Positions 29,701 to 38,408 of a stretch of DNA of 64,000 bases are shown piece by piece. Both the position numbers and the translations under genes were made by a program. Within the stretch, counting starts at the first letter, position 1. Each line of letters opens with the position of its first letter. Under the pieces are notes generated by a model. It was not told the DNA's origin. It saw nothing but the letters and a program-made list of their open reading frames with translations, and ran no database searches. Origin of the DNA: Hymenobacter negativus (GTDB lineage Bacteria; Bacteroidota; Bacteroidia; Cytophagales; Hymenobacteraceae); NCBI RefSeq assembly GCF_016056375.1, contig NZ_JAEDAE010000002.1:620001-684000 (forward strand), given 5' to 3'.

Positions 29701-30082
29701 GAAAGCCTATACGGAAAAGCTGCAAGCCGAGGAAAAGCGGGCGGCGGCGGCCGGCTTGAGCGAATCGGAACTGGAGATTTTTGACCTGTTGTTTGTGCCG
29801 GCGCTGAAGCAAGGCGAGGAAGCCAGGGTGAAGCTGGCCGCGCAGCACTTGCTGGAAAAGCTGCGCTCGCAGGAGGCTAAGCGCACGGTAATGGCTCCGG
29901 ACTGGCACAAGAATTCGCAGCTACAAAACGAAGTGCTGGTGTACATCGGGCAGGCGTTGGACGACGACGATAAAGGCCTACCGAAGGAGAGCTACCCGGA
30001 CCCGGTGTTTCTGGAAAGGAGGCAGGCGGTGTTTGACCATGTGAAGAACCTGGCGACGCTGGGGAATCGGTATTGGGCTTAA
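26711..30082 (+). CDS. hsdR: Type I restriction enzyme R subunit (helicase-nuclease)
   Basis: 1123 aa. N-terminal PD-(D/E)xK nuclease with RPDLLVFVNG...VELK near residues 148-166; SF2 translocase with Walker A TQGSGKS near 301 and DEAH box VDEAHRSQY near 420; TGTPLL motif III; C-terminal helical domain (~870-1120). All catalytic elements are intact. It lies 46 nt after hsdS, completing an M-S-R order. It cuts unmodified DNA at a distance after ATP-driven translocation. Confidence 0.96.
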   Translation: MAFISEDDIERASVKVLMEELHYDEHLNLYDLHLKDEVAANAKFGRADSRDVVRLGQLRASLQKLNPHAPAAVLAEAERQLTEIKPGNTFDRNKAVTKLLQDGVSLPGAKNAAGESVNTRVRYVDFDHPANNHFAVVQQLTIRGKKTRRPDLLVFVNGLPLVFVELKNSTEETRQAYDKNLTDYRRDIERLFDFNLVVVLSNALVTKVGSHTSDWEHFFNWERDDEEEPAAVAKGEVDVVRVMQTLFQKETLLDLLDNFVLFYAGRQKIVAKNHQYLGVNLAVDALTRRQELAGKLGVFWHTQGSGKSFSMAYFVQKVRRTVPGGAELKFVMVTDRDDLEEQLWKTFVRAGMLSDDRKAPESRAKSGEHLGKLVRADAPVMFTLIQKFKNPSGRGGAGFPQLTPAADSGLKGGESNYVVLVDEAHRSQYNDLGENLRRAFPGASYLAFTGTPLLDAVQTTREWFGGYVSQYNFQQSVLDGSTVPLFYHNRVPKMELQNDALNEEFAEIMADEELSEEQQETLTRKYASVMTVLTDSDRLDAVAQDIVGHFPNRGYLGKGMVVSLDKPTAVRMYDKVQARWKLKQREVQKALNAAADGSEEQAELKRRRKWMQETQMAVIVSEEAEEEQKFDRLSLNIRPHRELMNKTWGDDHQTIEDRFRDPTDKLRLVFVCAKWLTGFDAPTISTLYLDKPLQNHTLMQTIARANRVAVALDANGHVATDTTLYPIAKTNGLIMDYYGLMDSKRLEKALVQYASTKRVGSEGEPEGPKVPVEGFEVLLSYLDAAIEEAVKFLAKQGLSLDEVLKSGATFDKLGQLEDMADRLVKTEELKKEFGVYQTAVTSFYQACKPNILTEELLVGGGPYKGRYRRLKDALEYVRRIMQQGQGDSSDLDDAHKRVRELIDPSIVAQGDGKGYHIEAQGQELDLSGIDLEKLQERFNTRPHKNLAIADMVAFLTDKVQGLLSRNVSRVDLAERLHEIIQRYNTASSDVTAFFQELKAYTEKLQAEEKRAAAAGLSESELEIFDLLFVPALKQGEEARVKLAAQHLLEKLRSQEAKRTVMAPDWHKNSQLQNEVLVYIGQALDDDDKGLPKESYPDPVFLERRQAVFDHVKNLATLGNRYWA

Positions 30083-30119
30083 ATCAATTAATCGAACAAA
30101 GAATCATAAACCTGAAACA

Positions 30120-31181
30120 ATGGCAACTCCACTACTTTTCACGCCTGAACTGATGTCAGCAGTTAAGCGCACTGAACATCAGCATTACAAAAACTACTTT
30201 CAGTACCTCATCCAGGAACCGGGTTTGGAACCCGTTAGACAACAGCTTGAAGAAGATTTACAAGCCTATCCCTCTGAACGAATTTCAAAAACACTTGGCG
30301 AAATAAAATCGCAGGACAAAAAGCAATCAATATCTGCAATTGCAGAAGTCCAGGCTTTTCGTAGGCTGAAAAAAGCCTTTACAACTGTTGAGATTGAAAA
30401 ACCACTGGAAATAGTTGGAGGGAAGACGCCTGATTTCTGGGTTGATGATGCTTTAGCATTTGAGGTATTTGCTGTTTTTGATGAAGCACCATCACAGCAA
30501 CACGAAATTATTTCCGCTATAAACCAGATTATCAGCGACGTTAAAGTGGTGATAAGAATTGACTTTTCTCCTGATGAAGAAGTGGACGATGAAGGGAAGC
30601 CGATTAAACAAAAGAACATCAACTTCAAACCAACTGAAATCAAAAAAGCATTCATTGAACTTTTTCAAAAGCATCCAACCCCCACTTTTAATGAACCTTT
30701 CTTTCTAAGATTCCGAGATGGCCTTATTATCAGCGGCTATTTTTGGCCTTTACCTTCTAATTATGGAGGGCCAACAGTCTTTTCGGTAATTGAGTCTTAC
30801 AGTTCGAACGATGAAAGCAAGGATTATATAAAATCGATTAGAAAGCGGCTACAATCAAAACTGAGTAAATATAAATCTTTAACTGAAGAAGGCATTCCGT
30901 TGGTTGTTATTTTATATAATAAGAACCACTGGATACAAAGTCAAGATATAACCGAAGTGCTATACGGCACGCCAACATCTTTTTATGATGGTGAAAAGAT
31001 AATAGAAGGCCCTACTAAAGACGGAATTATCAGGATTAACCAAAACCGTGCATTGTCTGCTGTTCTAATCAAACAAGATGATGTGAATACCCCTTTTAAA
31101 CTAATAGAGAACCCTCATGCAAGGGCGCCGCTATCGGAAGAATTAAAGGCAAAAATTATTACTGCGTTCGAAATAGTTTAG
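30120..31181 (+). CDS. Unrecognised protein with PD-(D/E)xK-like core
   Basis: 353 aa, more AT-rich than hsdR before it. A possible restriction-nuclease-like core is visible: a helix with Glu76 (SAIAEVQAFRRLKKA), then TPDFW with Asp105, then ALAFEVF with Glu115. This follows the E...PD...ExK order except that the usual Lys is Phe117. The second half is beta-rich with no motif I know. It lies 37 nt after hsdR and 28 nt before the GmrSD-like gene. It may be a degenerate or variant nuclease or a structural partner of the operon. Confidence 0.6.
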   Translation: MATPLLFTPELMSAVKRTEHQHYKNYFQYLIQEPGLEPVRQQLEEDLQAYPSERISKTLGEIKSQDKKQSISAIAEVQAFRRLKKAFTTVEIEKPLEIVGGKTPDFWVDDALAFEVFAVFDEAPSQQHEIISAINQIISDVKVVIRIDFSPDEEVDDEGKPIKQKNINFKPTEIKKAFIELFQKHPTPTFNEPFFLRFRDGLIISGYFWPLPSNYGGPTVFSVIESYSSNDESKDYIKSIRKRLQSKLSKYKSLTEEGIPLVVILYNKNHWIQSQDITEVLYGTPTSFYDGEKIIEGPTKDGIIRINQNRALSAVLIKQDDVNTPFKLIENPHARAPLSEELKAKIITAFEIV

Positions 31182-31209
31182 TGAAAGTTCTTTTTCTCTT
31201 ACCAGCAAT

Positions 31210-32958
31210 ATGAAAGCCACCGAAACAAAACTCCTAGGCCTTTTAGAGGGTCGCCAACAGTTCACCATTCCCATTTATCAACGGCCGTACAGCTGGACAC
31301 TGGACGAGTGCCAGCGGCTTTTGCACGACATTCGACAAGTGGGGCAAGATGATACGCGACCTACCTATTTCATTGGGTCGGTGGTGTATTTTGAGGAAGA
31401 AGCACACGCGATAGGTACTATTCGCAACTTTCTCGTCATAGATGGGCAGCAGCGGCTTACTACCATGGTGTTGTTGTTGAAAGCCCTAGCAAACTATTTA
31501 GCACAGCATGGCGAACCTCTCCAATCAGACACCACCAGCGAAGAGCTAACCGATACATACCTGACCAACCGGCTGAAACAAGGCGACTTGTTGCAGCGGT
31601 TGTTGCTCACAAAACGCGACAAGGAAACCTTAATTGCGGTAGTGAACGGTAACCCGCTGCCCTCGCAGAAGTCAGAGCGAGTGGCGGCTAACTTCGCTTT
31701 ATTCGAGCGGGAGGTAGCAGGTGACGTAGCGACGCTGTGGGAAGGAATCAAAAAGCTAATGGTCGTGAGCGTGGCGCTGCAGAGCGGCGTTGATAACCCG
31801 CAGCTAATTTTCGAAAGCCTGAACTCAACGGGCCGGCCGTTGGACCAATCAGACCTTATCCGCAATTACGTGCTAATGGGTCAACTCAAACCAGTGCAGG
31901 ATGCGCTGTATGACGGGTACTGGTATCCCATGGAGGCAGCGTTTGGCGATGCCTACAGCAGCATGTTCGGAGAGTTTATGCGCGACTTCCTGACAATGAA
32001 GTTAGGCTCGACAGTGAATATCTGGACGGTGTATCAGACGTTCAAGACCGACTACGCGGCGGGACGGGTACAGGCCGAACAGGTGGAAGGTCTGGTGAAG
32101 GAGTTGTATTACCATGCTACGTATTACGTGCGGCTGCGGCAACCTGAAAAGGAAGAGCACGCCGGGCTTCGGGACGCTTTGAAGCAACTGCGCAACCTTG
32201 AAATTGGGGTGGCTTATCCATATCTGCTGAGTGCCTATGCTGCATCAGCAGCTGGGCAGATGAGCAAGGAGGGGTTAGTAGAAGTGGTACAGATGATAGA
32301 AGCCTATCTGATGCGGCGGGCGGTATGTGCGCTTCCGACAAACACGTTGAGCAACACGTTTGCCAGCTTTGGGCGGCAGCTGAACGGAGACGACTATCTG
32401 GCGAGCGTGAAGGCCCGATTCTTGAGCTTGGGTTGGGCGCGGCGTTTCCCAAAGGATGAAGAGTTTCGCCGCAGCTTTATTGAGCGGAATTCTTATCATT
32501 TCGGCAAGCGCAAGTTTCTACTATCTAATTTGGAGAACTACGGCCGCAAAGAGCGTGTGAACGTGAGCGAGTACACACTGGAGCATATCATGCCGCAAAA
32601 TAAAAACCTTTCGGAGGCTTGGCAGCGGGAACTTGGCGACGACTGGGTAACGGTACACGACGAGTACCTGCACACAATAGGCAACTTGACACTTACCGGC
32701 TACAATTCCGAGATGAGTGACCGCCCGTTTGCAGAAAAGAAGGCACTAGAAGGTGGCTTTGTGGGCAGCCCTATCCGGCTAAACAAGCTTGTAGCTACGG
32801 CAACGCAGTGGAACTTGGATGCTATACTTCACCGTGCCGACGCGCTGGCGGACATAGCCGTGAAAATCTGGCCCGTTCCGACGACAGATGAACCAGTAAT
32901 AACGATTGATGATGTCGAGGAAGAGCTGGTAGAGGAAAACGAGTCAATTGAGGACTAG
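31210..32958 (+). CDS. GmrSD-like DUF262/DUF1524 type IV restriction protein
   Basis: 582-aa single-chain fusion. The N-terminal DUF262 (ParB/Srx-like NTPase) has IPIYQRPYSW near residue 20 and the IDGQQRLTTM signature near 76-85. The C-terminal DUF1524 nuclease has LEHIMPQ near residue 457 and HTIGNLTLTGYNSEMSDRPF, the His-Me finger/HNH core. This is the GmrSD pattern of NTP-dependent nucleases that cut modified (for example glycosylated hydroxymethylcytosine) phage DNA. It complements a type I system, which attacks unmodified DNA. Confidence 0.9.
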   Translation: MKATETKLLGLLEGRQQFTIPIYQRPYSWTLDECQRLLHDIRQVGQDDTRPTYFIGSVVYFEEEAHAIGTIRNFLVIDGQQRLTTMVLLLKALANYLAQHGEPLQSDTTSEELTDTYLTNRLKQGDLLQRLLLTKRDKETLIAVVNGNPLPSQKSERVAANFALFEREVAGDVATLWEGIKKLMVVSVALQSGVDNPQLIFESLNSTGRPLDQSDLIRNYVLMGQLKPVQDALYDGYWYPMEAAFGDAYSSMFGEFMRDFLTMKLGSTVNIWTVYQTFKTDYAAGRVQAEQVEGLVKELYYHATYYVRLRQPEKEEHAGLRDALKQLRNLEIGVAYPYLLSAYAASAAGQMSKEGLVEVVQMIEAYLMRRAVCALPTNTLSNTFASFGRQLNGDDYLASVKARFLSLGWARRFPKDEEFRRSFIERNSYHFGKRKFLLSNLENYGRKERVNVSEYTLEHIMPQNKNLSEAWQRELGDDWVTVHDEYLHTIGNLTLTGYNSEMSDRPFAEKKALEGGFVGSPIRLNKLVATATQWNLDAILHRADALADIAVKIWPVPTTDEPVITIDDVEEELVEENESIED

Positions 32959-32991
32959 GGGCTTCATTATTCATCGATTGATTAGTAACTA

Positions 32992-34029
32992 ATGGAAAAC
33001 CTCGACCGCTACGGTATTCTTACCTCCATCACTTGGAGCAGCACTGGCTGGACGAAACCGCTCACAAAGGAAGACTTGCAAAAGTCGAAATATGACTTTG
33101 TGCGCGATAATGGCGAGGCCGCCGACCATTTGAATTTCGGCCACGAGCTGTACCCGGCAGAAGCGGATGGCACTTACATTGGCTATAGCCCAATGCTCAA
33201 CAGGAATCCACAGGTGCGTGATTTAGGGGCCATTTTCTTTTTGAGCTCTGATTACCAGCACGACAACCGCAAGTGCATTGTCGGAGTGTATGCCTTTCCT
33301 GAAATCGGGGAAACGTTGCGAAAAGCGAAGCACCCGATTTTCAAGAAATTTAACTTTGGTAACGTGCGGGCCAAGGTGGATGACATCGTGTATTTCGCCA
33401 AACCGGTGGTAATTGATGCTGAATCTGTGGTGCGAGAACAGCTACTGCCGACTGGAAAGAAGATATCGCAGCGGGGATTTAATTACTTGACGTCGGATAA
33501 TGTCATCAACATCCTGCGCTTAGCAGAGCGGGGCAACCGCCGAAATGCTAAGCTGCGGGGGCTGCTGGAGAGGCTCGGGCAGGAAGAGGAGACGGATGGC
33601 GAGGGCTTGGGCGGCCTAGTTGATAACCCGGACGCGGGCACCCTGGGTGGTATCGCCGAATTGGAGGCCAAAATGCAGAAGATGAAGCCAGAGCAGAAGC
33701 GGCGGGTTTCAGTCTATATTGAACGGGGCCGCATTGCAACGCTAGCAAAGCGCCACACAGGCTACAAATGCCTCCTGTGCGAGGCGATGAAGCTTAACCC
33801 TATTGGGTTCCTGAAGGAAAACGGACAACCTTACGTGGAGGCGCACCACGTTGACCAAGTAGCAAACCTGGCGGTCGGGGCATTGGGGCTAGCGAATATC
33901 ATTACGCTGTGTGCTAACCATCACAGGCAGATGCATTACGGCAATGTGGATTTGCTGAGCGCGACTAAAACGCAGTTCAAGTTTCGGGTAGATGGGAGGG
34001 ATTTTGTAATCAAGAAAATCAAGGTTTGA
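32992..34029 (+). CDS. HNH endonuclease with possible modified-base-reading N-terminal domain
   Basis: 345 aa. C-terminal HNH core: YKCLLCEAM with the Cys pair near residues 260-263, YVEAHHVDQ near 283, and LCANHHRQMHYG near 305, so catalytic His/Asn positions are present. The N-terminal half (AIFFLSSDYQHDNRKCIVGVYAF) has beta-strand spacing that could be an EVE/YTH-like or other reader fold; this is a guess. It is 33 nt after the GmrSD-like gene and 57 nt before the helicase, in one transcriptional run. Confidence 0.72.
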   Translation: MENLDRYGILTSITWSSTGWTKPLTKEDLQKSKYDFVRDNGEAADHLNFGHELYPAEADGTYIGYSPMLNRNPQVRDLGAIFFLSSDYQHDNRKCIVGVYAFPEIGETLRKAKHPIFKKFNFGNVRAKVDDIVYFAKPVVIDAESVVREQLLPTGKKISQRGFNYLTSDNVINILRLAERGNRRNAKLRGLLERLGQEEETDGEGLGGLVDNPDAGTLGGIAELEAKMQKMKPEQKRRVSVYIERGRIATLAKRHTGYKCLLCEAMKLNPIGFLKENGQPYVEAHHVDQVANLAVGALGLANIITLCANHHRQMHYGNVDLLSATKTQFKFRVDGRDFVIKKIKV

Positions 34030-34086
34030 CGTAGCTGGAATTCCAACTGGCCATTATTGAATACTTCGCTGTATCCCCCCTAACTT

Positions 34087-37000
34087 ATGGCTCAACTACA
34101 CGCTGGCTACTTTATTGAGGAAATTCTACCCTTTCTAATCAAAGGAGCGGCAGAGGACGGGCCAGGAATTGGGCGTGACAAGGTGTTGGCGCTACTGCGG
34201 AGCCTTAGCTATTTCGAATTAGAATCCAGTAGCCCGCTAGAAGGTCACGGCACGGAGCCGGATAGTTTGCTGGCGGTAGCTGGCAATTTGGTATCACGGG
34301 GGATGCCTACCCGCGCACCCTTGAGGCTAGTAGCGCAGGTACTGCAGCAGGTATGGCCGGCTGAGGTTGCAGAAGCAATTGATTTGGGAACAATCCGCTA
34401 CGAGTTGGGCAGCGTGACGGATGAGTGGAAGCAACTACTGTGGCGGGCGCTGCACGTTGTGGAACCGCGCATACAAGATACAGCGGCTACGCGGCAAGAG
34501 CTGGCGGGGTGGGCCAGCCACGGCAGTGATTTCGAGCGGCGTTTTTTTACCCGCATGGTACCGGAGTTATTTGGCCCAGAGCTATGGCAAGTTCTGGCTC
34601 CCCAAACGGTTTTGCGGTCACTGCTTGAATTTGCGCCCGATGAGCGCGAGCAGCTGCATAAGCAACTGCTGGTGAATGCATCGGAATTCACGGAGCAGAC
34701 ACTCGATTTCACGCTAGCTCTACCCTATCCCTGGTACCGAAACGCGGCGGCCTTGGGTAGCCCGCCGGTACAGGGAGTAGTAGTAGAAATTGATGGTTCG
34801 CAACACCGGAGCGACGCCCGGCAAAGCGTCAAGGATAACCGGCGCGACTGGGCTACCGAGCAAGCGGGCTGGGTTACTGCCCGCTTGGCTACGTCGGACT
34901 TTGATGCACCAGAAAAGTCGCTCGGGCCACTACGGGAAGTCGTTAGCAAGCACACCTATCTGCGGCACCTGAGTACCAATTTTCATCAGCCCATGCACGC
35001 GGATGAGGCCGGGCGTCGGGCAATGCAGTTGCTGCTAACACCCCTGGCCGTGGCGCGTGTGCAGCGGACCATGATAGAGTGTATGGCTAGCGGCGTACTG
35101 CCTATGCACAAGCAGCGGTGGAGTGTGGCAATTATTGAGCGTGACGTACCCTGCGGGCACTTAGCAGTAGAGGGATTGCAAGAGCTTTTCCTAGAGCTGT
35201 ATGAATTGGAAGGCCGGGAGCGGCACTTACCCGAAATAGACTTGCGGGTTTACACCACGGCCGAATATGCAACCGCGGAGCTACACCAAATAGCTAGGCA
35301 CTCAGTAAGGCCATTGAGCGCGGCCGCCAGTGATGGTGAGGTTGACCTATTGCTTGATGTGTCGATGCTGCAGCGGCCAGGGTTCATCATGGGGAAGGCA
35401 ATGGTGCCAGCGCTGGTCAGGCTATCTATTCGTACAGCCTACGCGCCGGACACGGCACGCCGCTTTCAGACGGCTCCATTGATTCCCTACTTGCCTATCG
35501 TGCAGATTACACCTGAGAATGGTGAGGGAGAGTATCCGGAAATACCTGAGCGCAAGGAGCCGATGCTTTATTTTCTGCGCAACATTTTTCGCAAGAATGA
35601 TTTTCGGGCGGGGCAACTGGCTATTTTGAGCCGGGGCATTCAGGGAAAAAGTGTGCTGGGGCTGCTGCCGACGGGCGGGGGTAAATCTTTGACTTATCAG
35701 TTGGCGGTGTTGCTACAGCCGGGGGTAGCACTGGTGGTCGACCCCATCAAGTCACTTATGCAGGACCAGTTTGAAGGGCTGCATAAGAACTGGATTGATG
35801 CGACGAGCTACGTAAACTCATCGGTGCGGTCGGCGGCTCAACGTGAGATGCGGCTGCGGCGACTGAGCCGGGGGCAGCTACTATTTTTCTTTATTTCGCC
35901 GGAACGGATGCAAATTCAGTCATTCCGTGACCAACTGCTGCGAATGCGTAGCCTGGACGACCCGCGACGGCGCGTAGGCTTCTCTTACTGTGTGGTTGAC
36001 GAAGCGCACTGTGTGTCGGAATGGGGCCACGATTTTCGGACGCAGTATCTACGCCTGGGAGATAATGCCCGAACTTACTGCCACACGTTTGAGAACGAGC
36101 CAGTGCCTCTATATGGCCTAACGGCCACGGCTTCATTCGATGTGCTAGCCGACGTAGAACGGGAGCTAAAGCTGGACCTGGATGCAGTAATCAGAACCAA
36201 GACCAACCGGCGTGATGAACTTAGCTACCGAATAATTGAGGTGGTTGCCGAGGCTGAACACAAAAAACATTGGGACCCGGTGGGCGCAGCCAAGCACCAG
36301 CGGCTGCGGGAGCTACTATACGAATTGCCGGACGAGATTCAGGAGAGAATTGAAGTGGCGGAGAGAGTAGAAGGATTTGAGGCGCGGTTTATTCCGCGAG
36401 GATTTGAGGCATCTACTTTCTTTGCAGCCCAGCAAGAGTATTACTCCAATGCAGGACTGATTTTCTGTCCGTACAAATCGGAAAAACATGCGGCAGGCGT
36501 TCAAAACGTATACACCATGCTCCAGGGAATGGATGGGTTGCCGTTGAAGGTGGGCTATTTCATGGGCAGCGACCAAAATGACCCAGATGCCGATGCGGGC
36601 GCAGCCGAAATGGAATTGATGCAGAGCCGTTTCGTTGGCGACCGCCTTAATTTACTGGTAGCGACCAAAGCATTCGGAATGGGGATTGATAAGCCTAATG
36701 TGCGGTTTACCATCCATTACAACTATCCCAGTTCAATTGAGAGCTTCGTGCAGGAAGCCGGGCGGGCGGGACGTGACCAAGCGTTTGCGTTGAACTACGT
36801 GCTGTTTCATGAGAACGACAGCCAAATCCCGAAACAGTTTTTCCAGCGCAGCTTCAAGGGCCGAACTAAGGAAGCGCTTATTATGCATGAGCTGCTGACG
36901 ATGGTGACATTCCCGGCGGGGCAGGCTATTCAGGAACTGGCTGAACAGTTGGCTGCTACTTTCCATGCTCCGGTAAGCCTAAATCTTTACCCTAAACCGA

Positions 37001-38394
37001 GTGCCGGGGTACCGCGCTCCATTTATGTAAATCAGGCGTTTGGCGTAAGCTACGGACGGGTTGATTTCATGAATCCAATGTCACCCGTCAAAGTAGTAGT
37101 TGACCGTCATCCAAGCATAGATGCAGACTTGGCAGATGCTATTATTGATGAGTTGGTGCGCTATTTGGAAGAGGACGCTCCAGATACAGCAAAGGATTCA
37201 CAGCAAGCGATGGGCAGCTGGCTAGCAGCGCACACCACTGCTTCCTCGGCTCCTGGCATAGCTCCACGACTAGCTCGGGTCCTTCCAGGGCAGCGACCAG
37301 AACCGCTCACTATTGGATTTACCAACGGCGCATTAAGTGAGATGTCAGAAGTAGCGGCGGCGCACGGCTTCACGTTGCCTGAACCAATATTGCGAAGTGC
37401 GGCAATGTATGCTGCCAGCGCTACGGAATTTCTGAATAATCTTAAGTCGGCGCTCACCCCGCAGCCGGCAGCGGAGGTGTTCGATACCATCCGTCGCAAC
37501 TTTCTACGTATTCGGGACGAGCAGGACACCTACAAAGCTGTGTATCGGTTATGTCTGTTGGGTGTAGTTGAAGACTATACCATCGACTACGGTTCCCGCA
37601 CTCTGACGCTAATATTGGCACCAAAGACACAGAGCGAAGATGATTATCTGAATAATCTGGAGCGTTACTTCAGCCGCTATACAAGTGGCGGGCGAGCGCG
37701 AAGAATGCGCAATGATGCGGAGCAGCGGGAGAAGGGAGATTCACTACTTGAAAAGTGTTTGGGGCAGATTTTAGATTTCACCTATCAAGAGGTGAGTACC
37801 AAACGCCTGCAAGCTATTACCGAAATGGAAGCTGCCTGTCGCAGAGGACTGACAGGAGATGACCTAATTGAGTACTTCGATTTGTACTTCAACTCGAAAT
37901 ACGCCCGCGCTGAACACTTGCCCGAAGACCTGAAACAAGGCACCTTTTTTAGCCAAGAGATAGTACTGAAATATCTGCGCTATATGGCCGACCCACCAGA
38001 CGGCCTGGGGCAGGAGAAGGACAACATCAAGCATTTACGCGGAGCCTGTACGCGCCTGATACAAAGTGCGCCAACAAATGGTGCGCTGCTGCTATTGGAC
38101 GGGTTTGCTACCCTCTTTTTGGAACATCACAAACCCACAGGGAAAGCTGATGCAAAACTGGTAGCAACTGGCCAACAGAAAATTAGGGATGGGCTGGTAG
38201 CATTCTATGAGCAGACTGAGTTGACGGAGGAAGAATTGCAGAAGTTTGGTCGACAGTACGCAGAAGAGATTAACCGATACGACACAGAAATTGGCGCTTA
38301 CGTGCTTGATACAGTAGTTGACGAAATACTACTTGATATCAATAGCCGCTGGTTAGCTGGATTCAACCAGAAATTTGATAACCGCCGTTTCTAA
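34087..38394 (+). CDS. Nuclease-RecQ-type helicase fusion
   Basis: 1435 aa, far longer than housekeeping RecQ (~600). The N-terminal ~490 residues include VVVEIDGSQHRSDARQ with DNRRDW near 231-255, the pattern of DUF559/Vsr-like PD-(D/E)xK nucleases. The SF2 helicase follows: Walker A LLPTGGGKSLTYQ near 528, DEAH VVDEAHCVSEWGHDFR near 636, AFGMGIDKP near 862 and motif VI QEAGRAGRDQ near 888, all RecQ-like. A ~480-aa C-terminal region is unrecognised, with no clear RQC or HRDC. It is followed 14 nt later by a tail-anchored coiled-coil gene. Probably a DNA-unwinding and cutting defence effector. Confidence 0.85.
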   Translation: MAQLHAGYFIEEILPFLIKGAAEDGPGIGRDKVLALLRSLSYFELESSSPLEGHGTEPDSLLAVAGNLVSRGMPTRAPLRLVAQVLQQVWPAEVAEAIDLGTIRYELGSVTDEWKQLLWRALHVVEPRIQDTAATRQELAGWASHGSDFERRFFTRMVPELFGPELWQVLAPQTVLRSLLEFAPDEREQLHKQLLVNASEFTEQTLDFTLALPYPWYRNAAALGSPPVQGVVVEIDGSQHRSDARQSVKDNRRDWATEQAGWVTARLATSDFDAPEKSLGPLREVVSKHTYLRHLSTNFHQPMHADEAGRRAMQLLLTPLAVARVQRTMIECMASGVLPMHKQRWSVAIIERDVPCGHLAVEGLQELFLELYELEGRERHLPEIDLRVYTTAEYATAELHQIARHSVRPLSAAASDGEVDLLLDVSMLQRPGFIMGKAMVPALVRLSIRTAYAPDTARRFQTAPLIPYLPIVQITPENGEGEYPEIPERKEPMLYFLRNIFRKNDFRAGQLAILSRGIQGKSVLGLLPTGGGKSLTYQLAVLLQPGVALVVDPIKSLMQDQFEGLHKNWIDATSYVNSSVRSAAQREMRLRRLSRGQLLFFFISPERMQIQSFRDQLLRMRSLDDPRRRVGFSYCVVDEAHCVSEWGHDFRTQYLRLGDNARTYCHTFENEPVPLYGLTATASFDVLADVERELKLDLDAVIRTKTNRRDELSYRIIEVVAEAEHKKHWDPVGAAKHQRLRELLYELPDEIQERIEVAERVEGFEARFIPRGFEASTFFAAQQEYYSNAGLIFCPYKSEKHAAGVQNVYTMLQGMDGLPLKVGYFMGSDQNDPDADAGAAEMELMQSRFVGDRLNLLVATKAFGMGIDKPNVRFTIHYNYPSSIESFVQEAGRAGRDQAFALNYVLFHENDSQIPKQFFQRSFKGRTKEALIMHELLTMVTFPAGQAIQELAEQLAATFHAPVSLNLYPKPSAGVPRSIYVNQAFGVSYGRVDFMNPMSPVKVVVDRHPSIDADLADAIIDELVRYLEEDAPDTAKDSQQAMGSWLAAHTTASSAPGIAPRLARVLPGQRPEPLTIGFTNGALSEMSEVAAAHGFTLPEPILRSAAMYAASATEFLNNLKSALTPQPAAEVFDTIRRNFLRIRDEQDTYKAVYRLCLLGVVEDYTIDYGSRTLTLILAPKTQSEDDYLNNLERYFSRYTSGGRARRMRNDAEQREKGDSLLEKCLGQILDFTYQEVSTKRLQAITEMEAACRRGLTGDDLIEYFDLYFNSKYARAEHLPEDLKQGTFFSQEIVLKYLRYMADPPDGLGQEKDNIKHLRGACTRLIQSAPTNGALLLLDGFATLFLEHHKPTGKADAKLVATGQQKIRDGLVAFYEQTELTEEELQKFGRQYAEEINRYDTEIGAYVLDTVVDEILLDINSRWLAGFNQKFDNRRF

Positions 38395-38408
38395 CCCATT
38401 TTTTCTTT

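Noticed and set aside
34087-38394. Ordinary RecQ DNA-repair helicase
   Set aside because: More than twice the usual length, extra nuclease-like N-terminus, no RQC/HRDC recognised, defence context.
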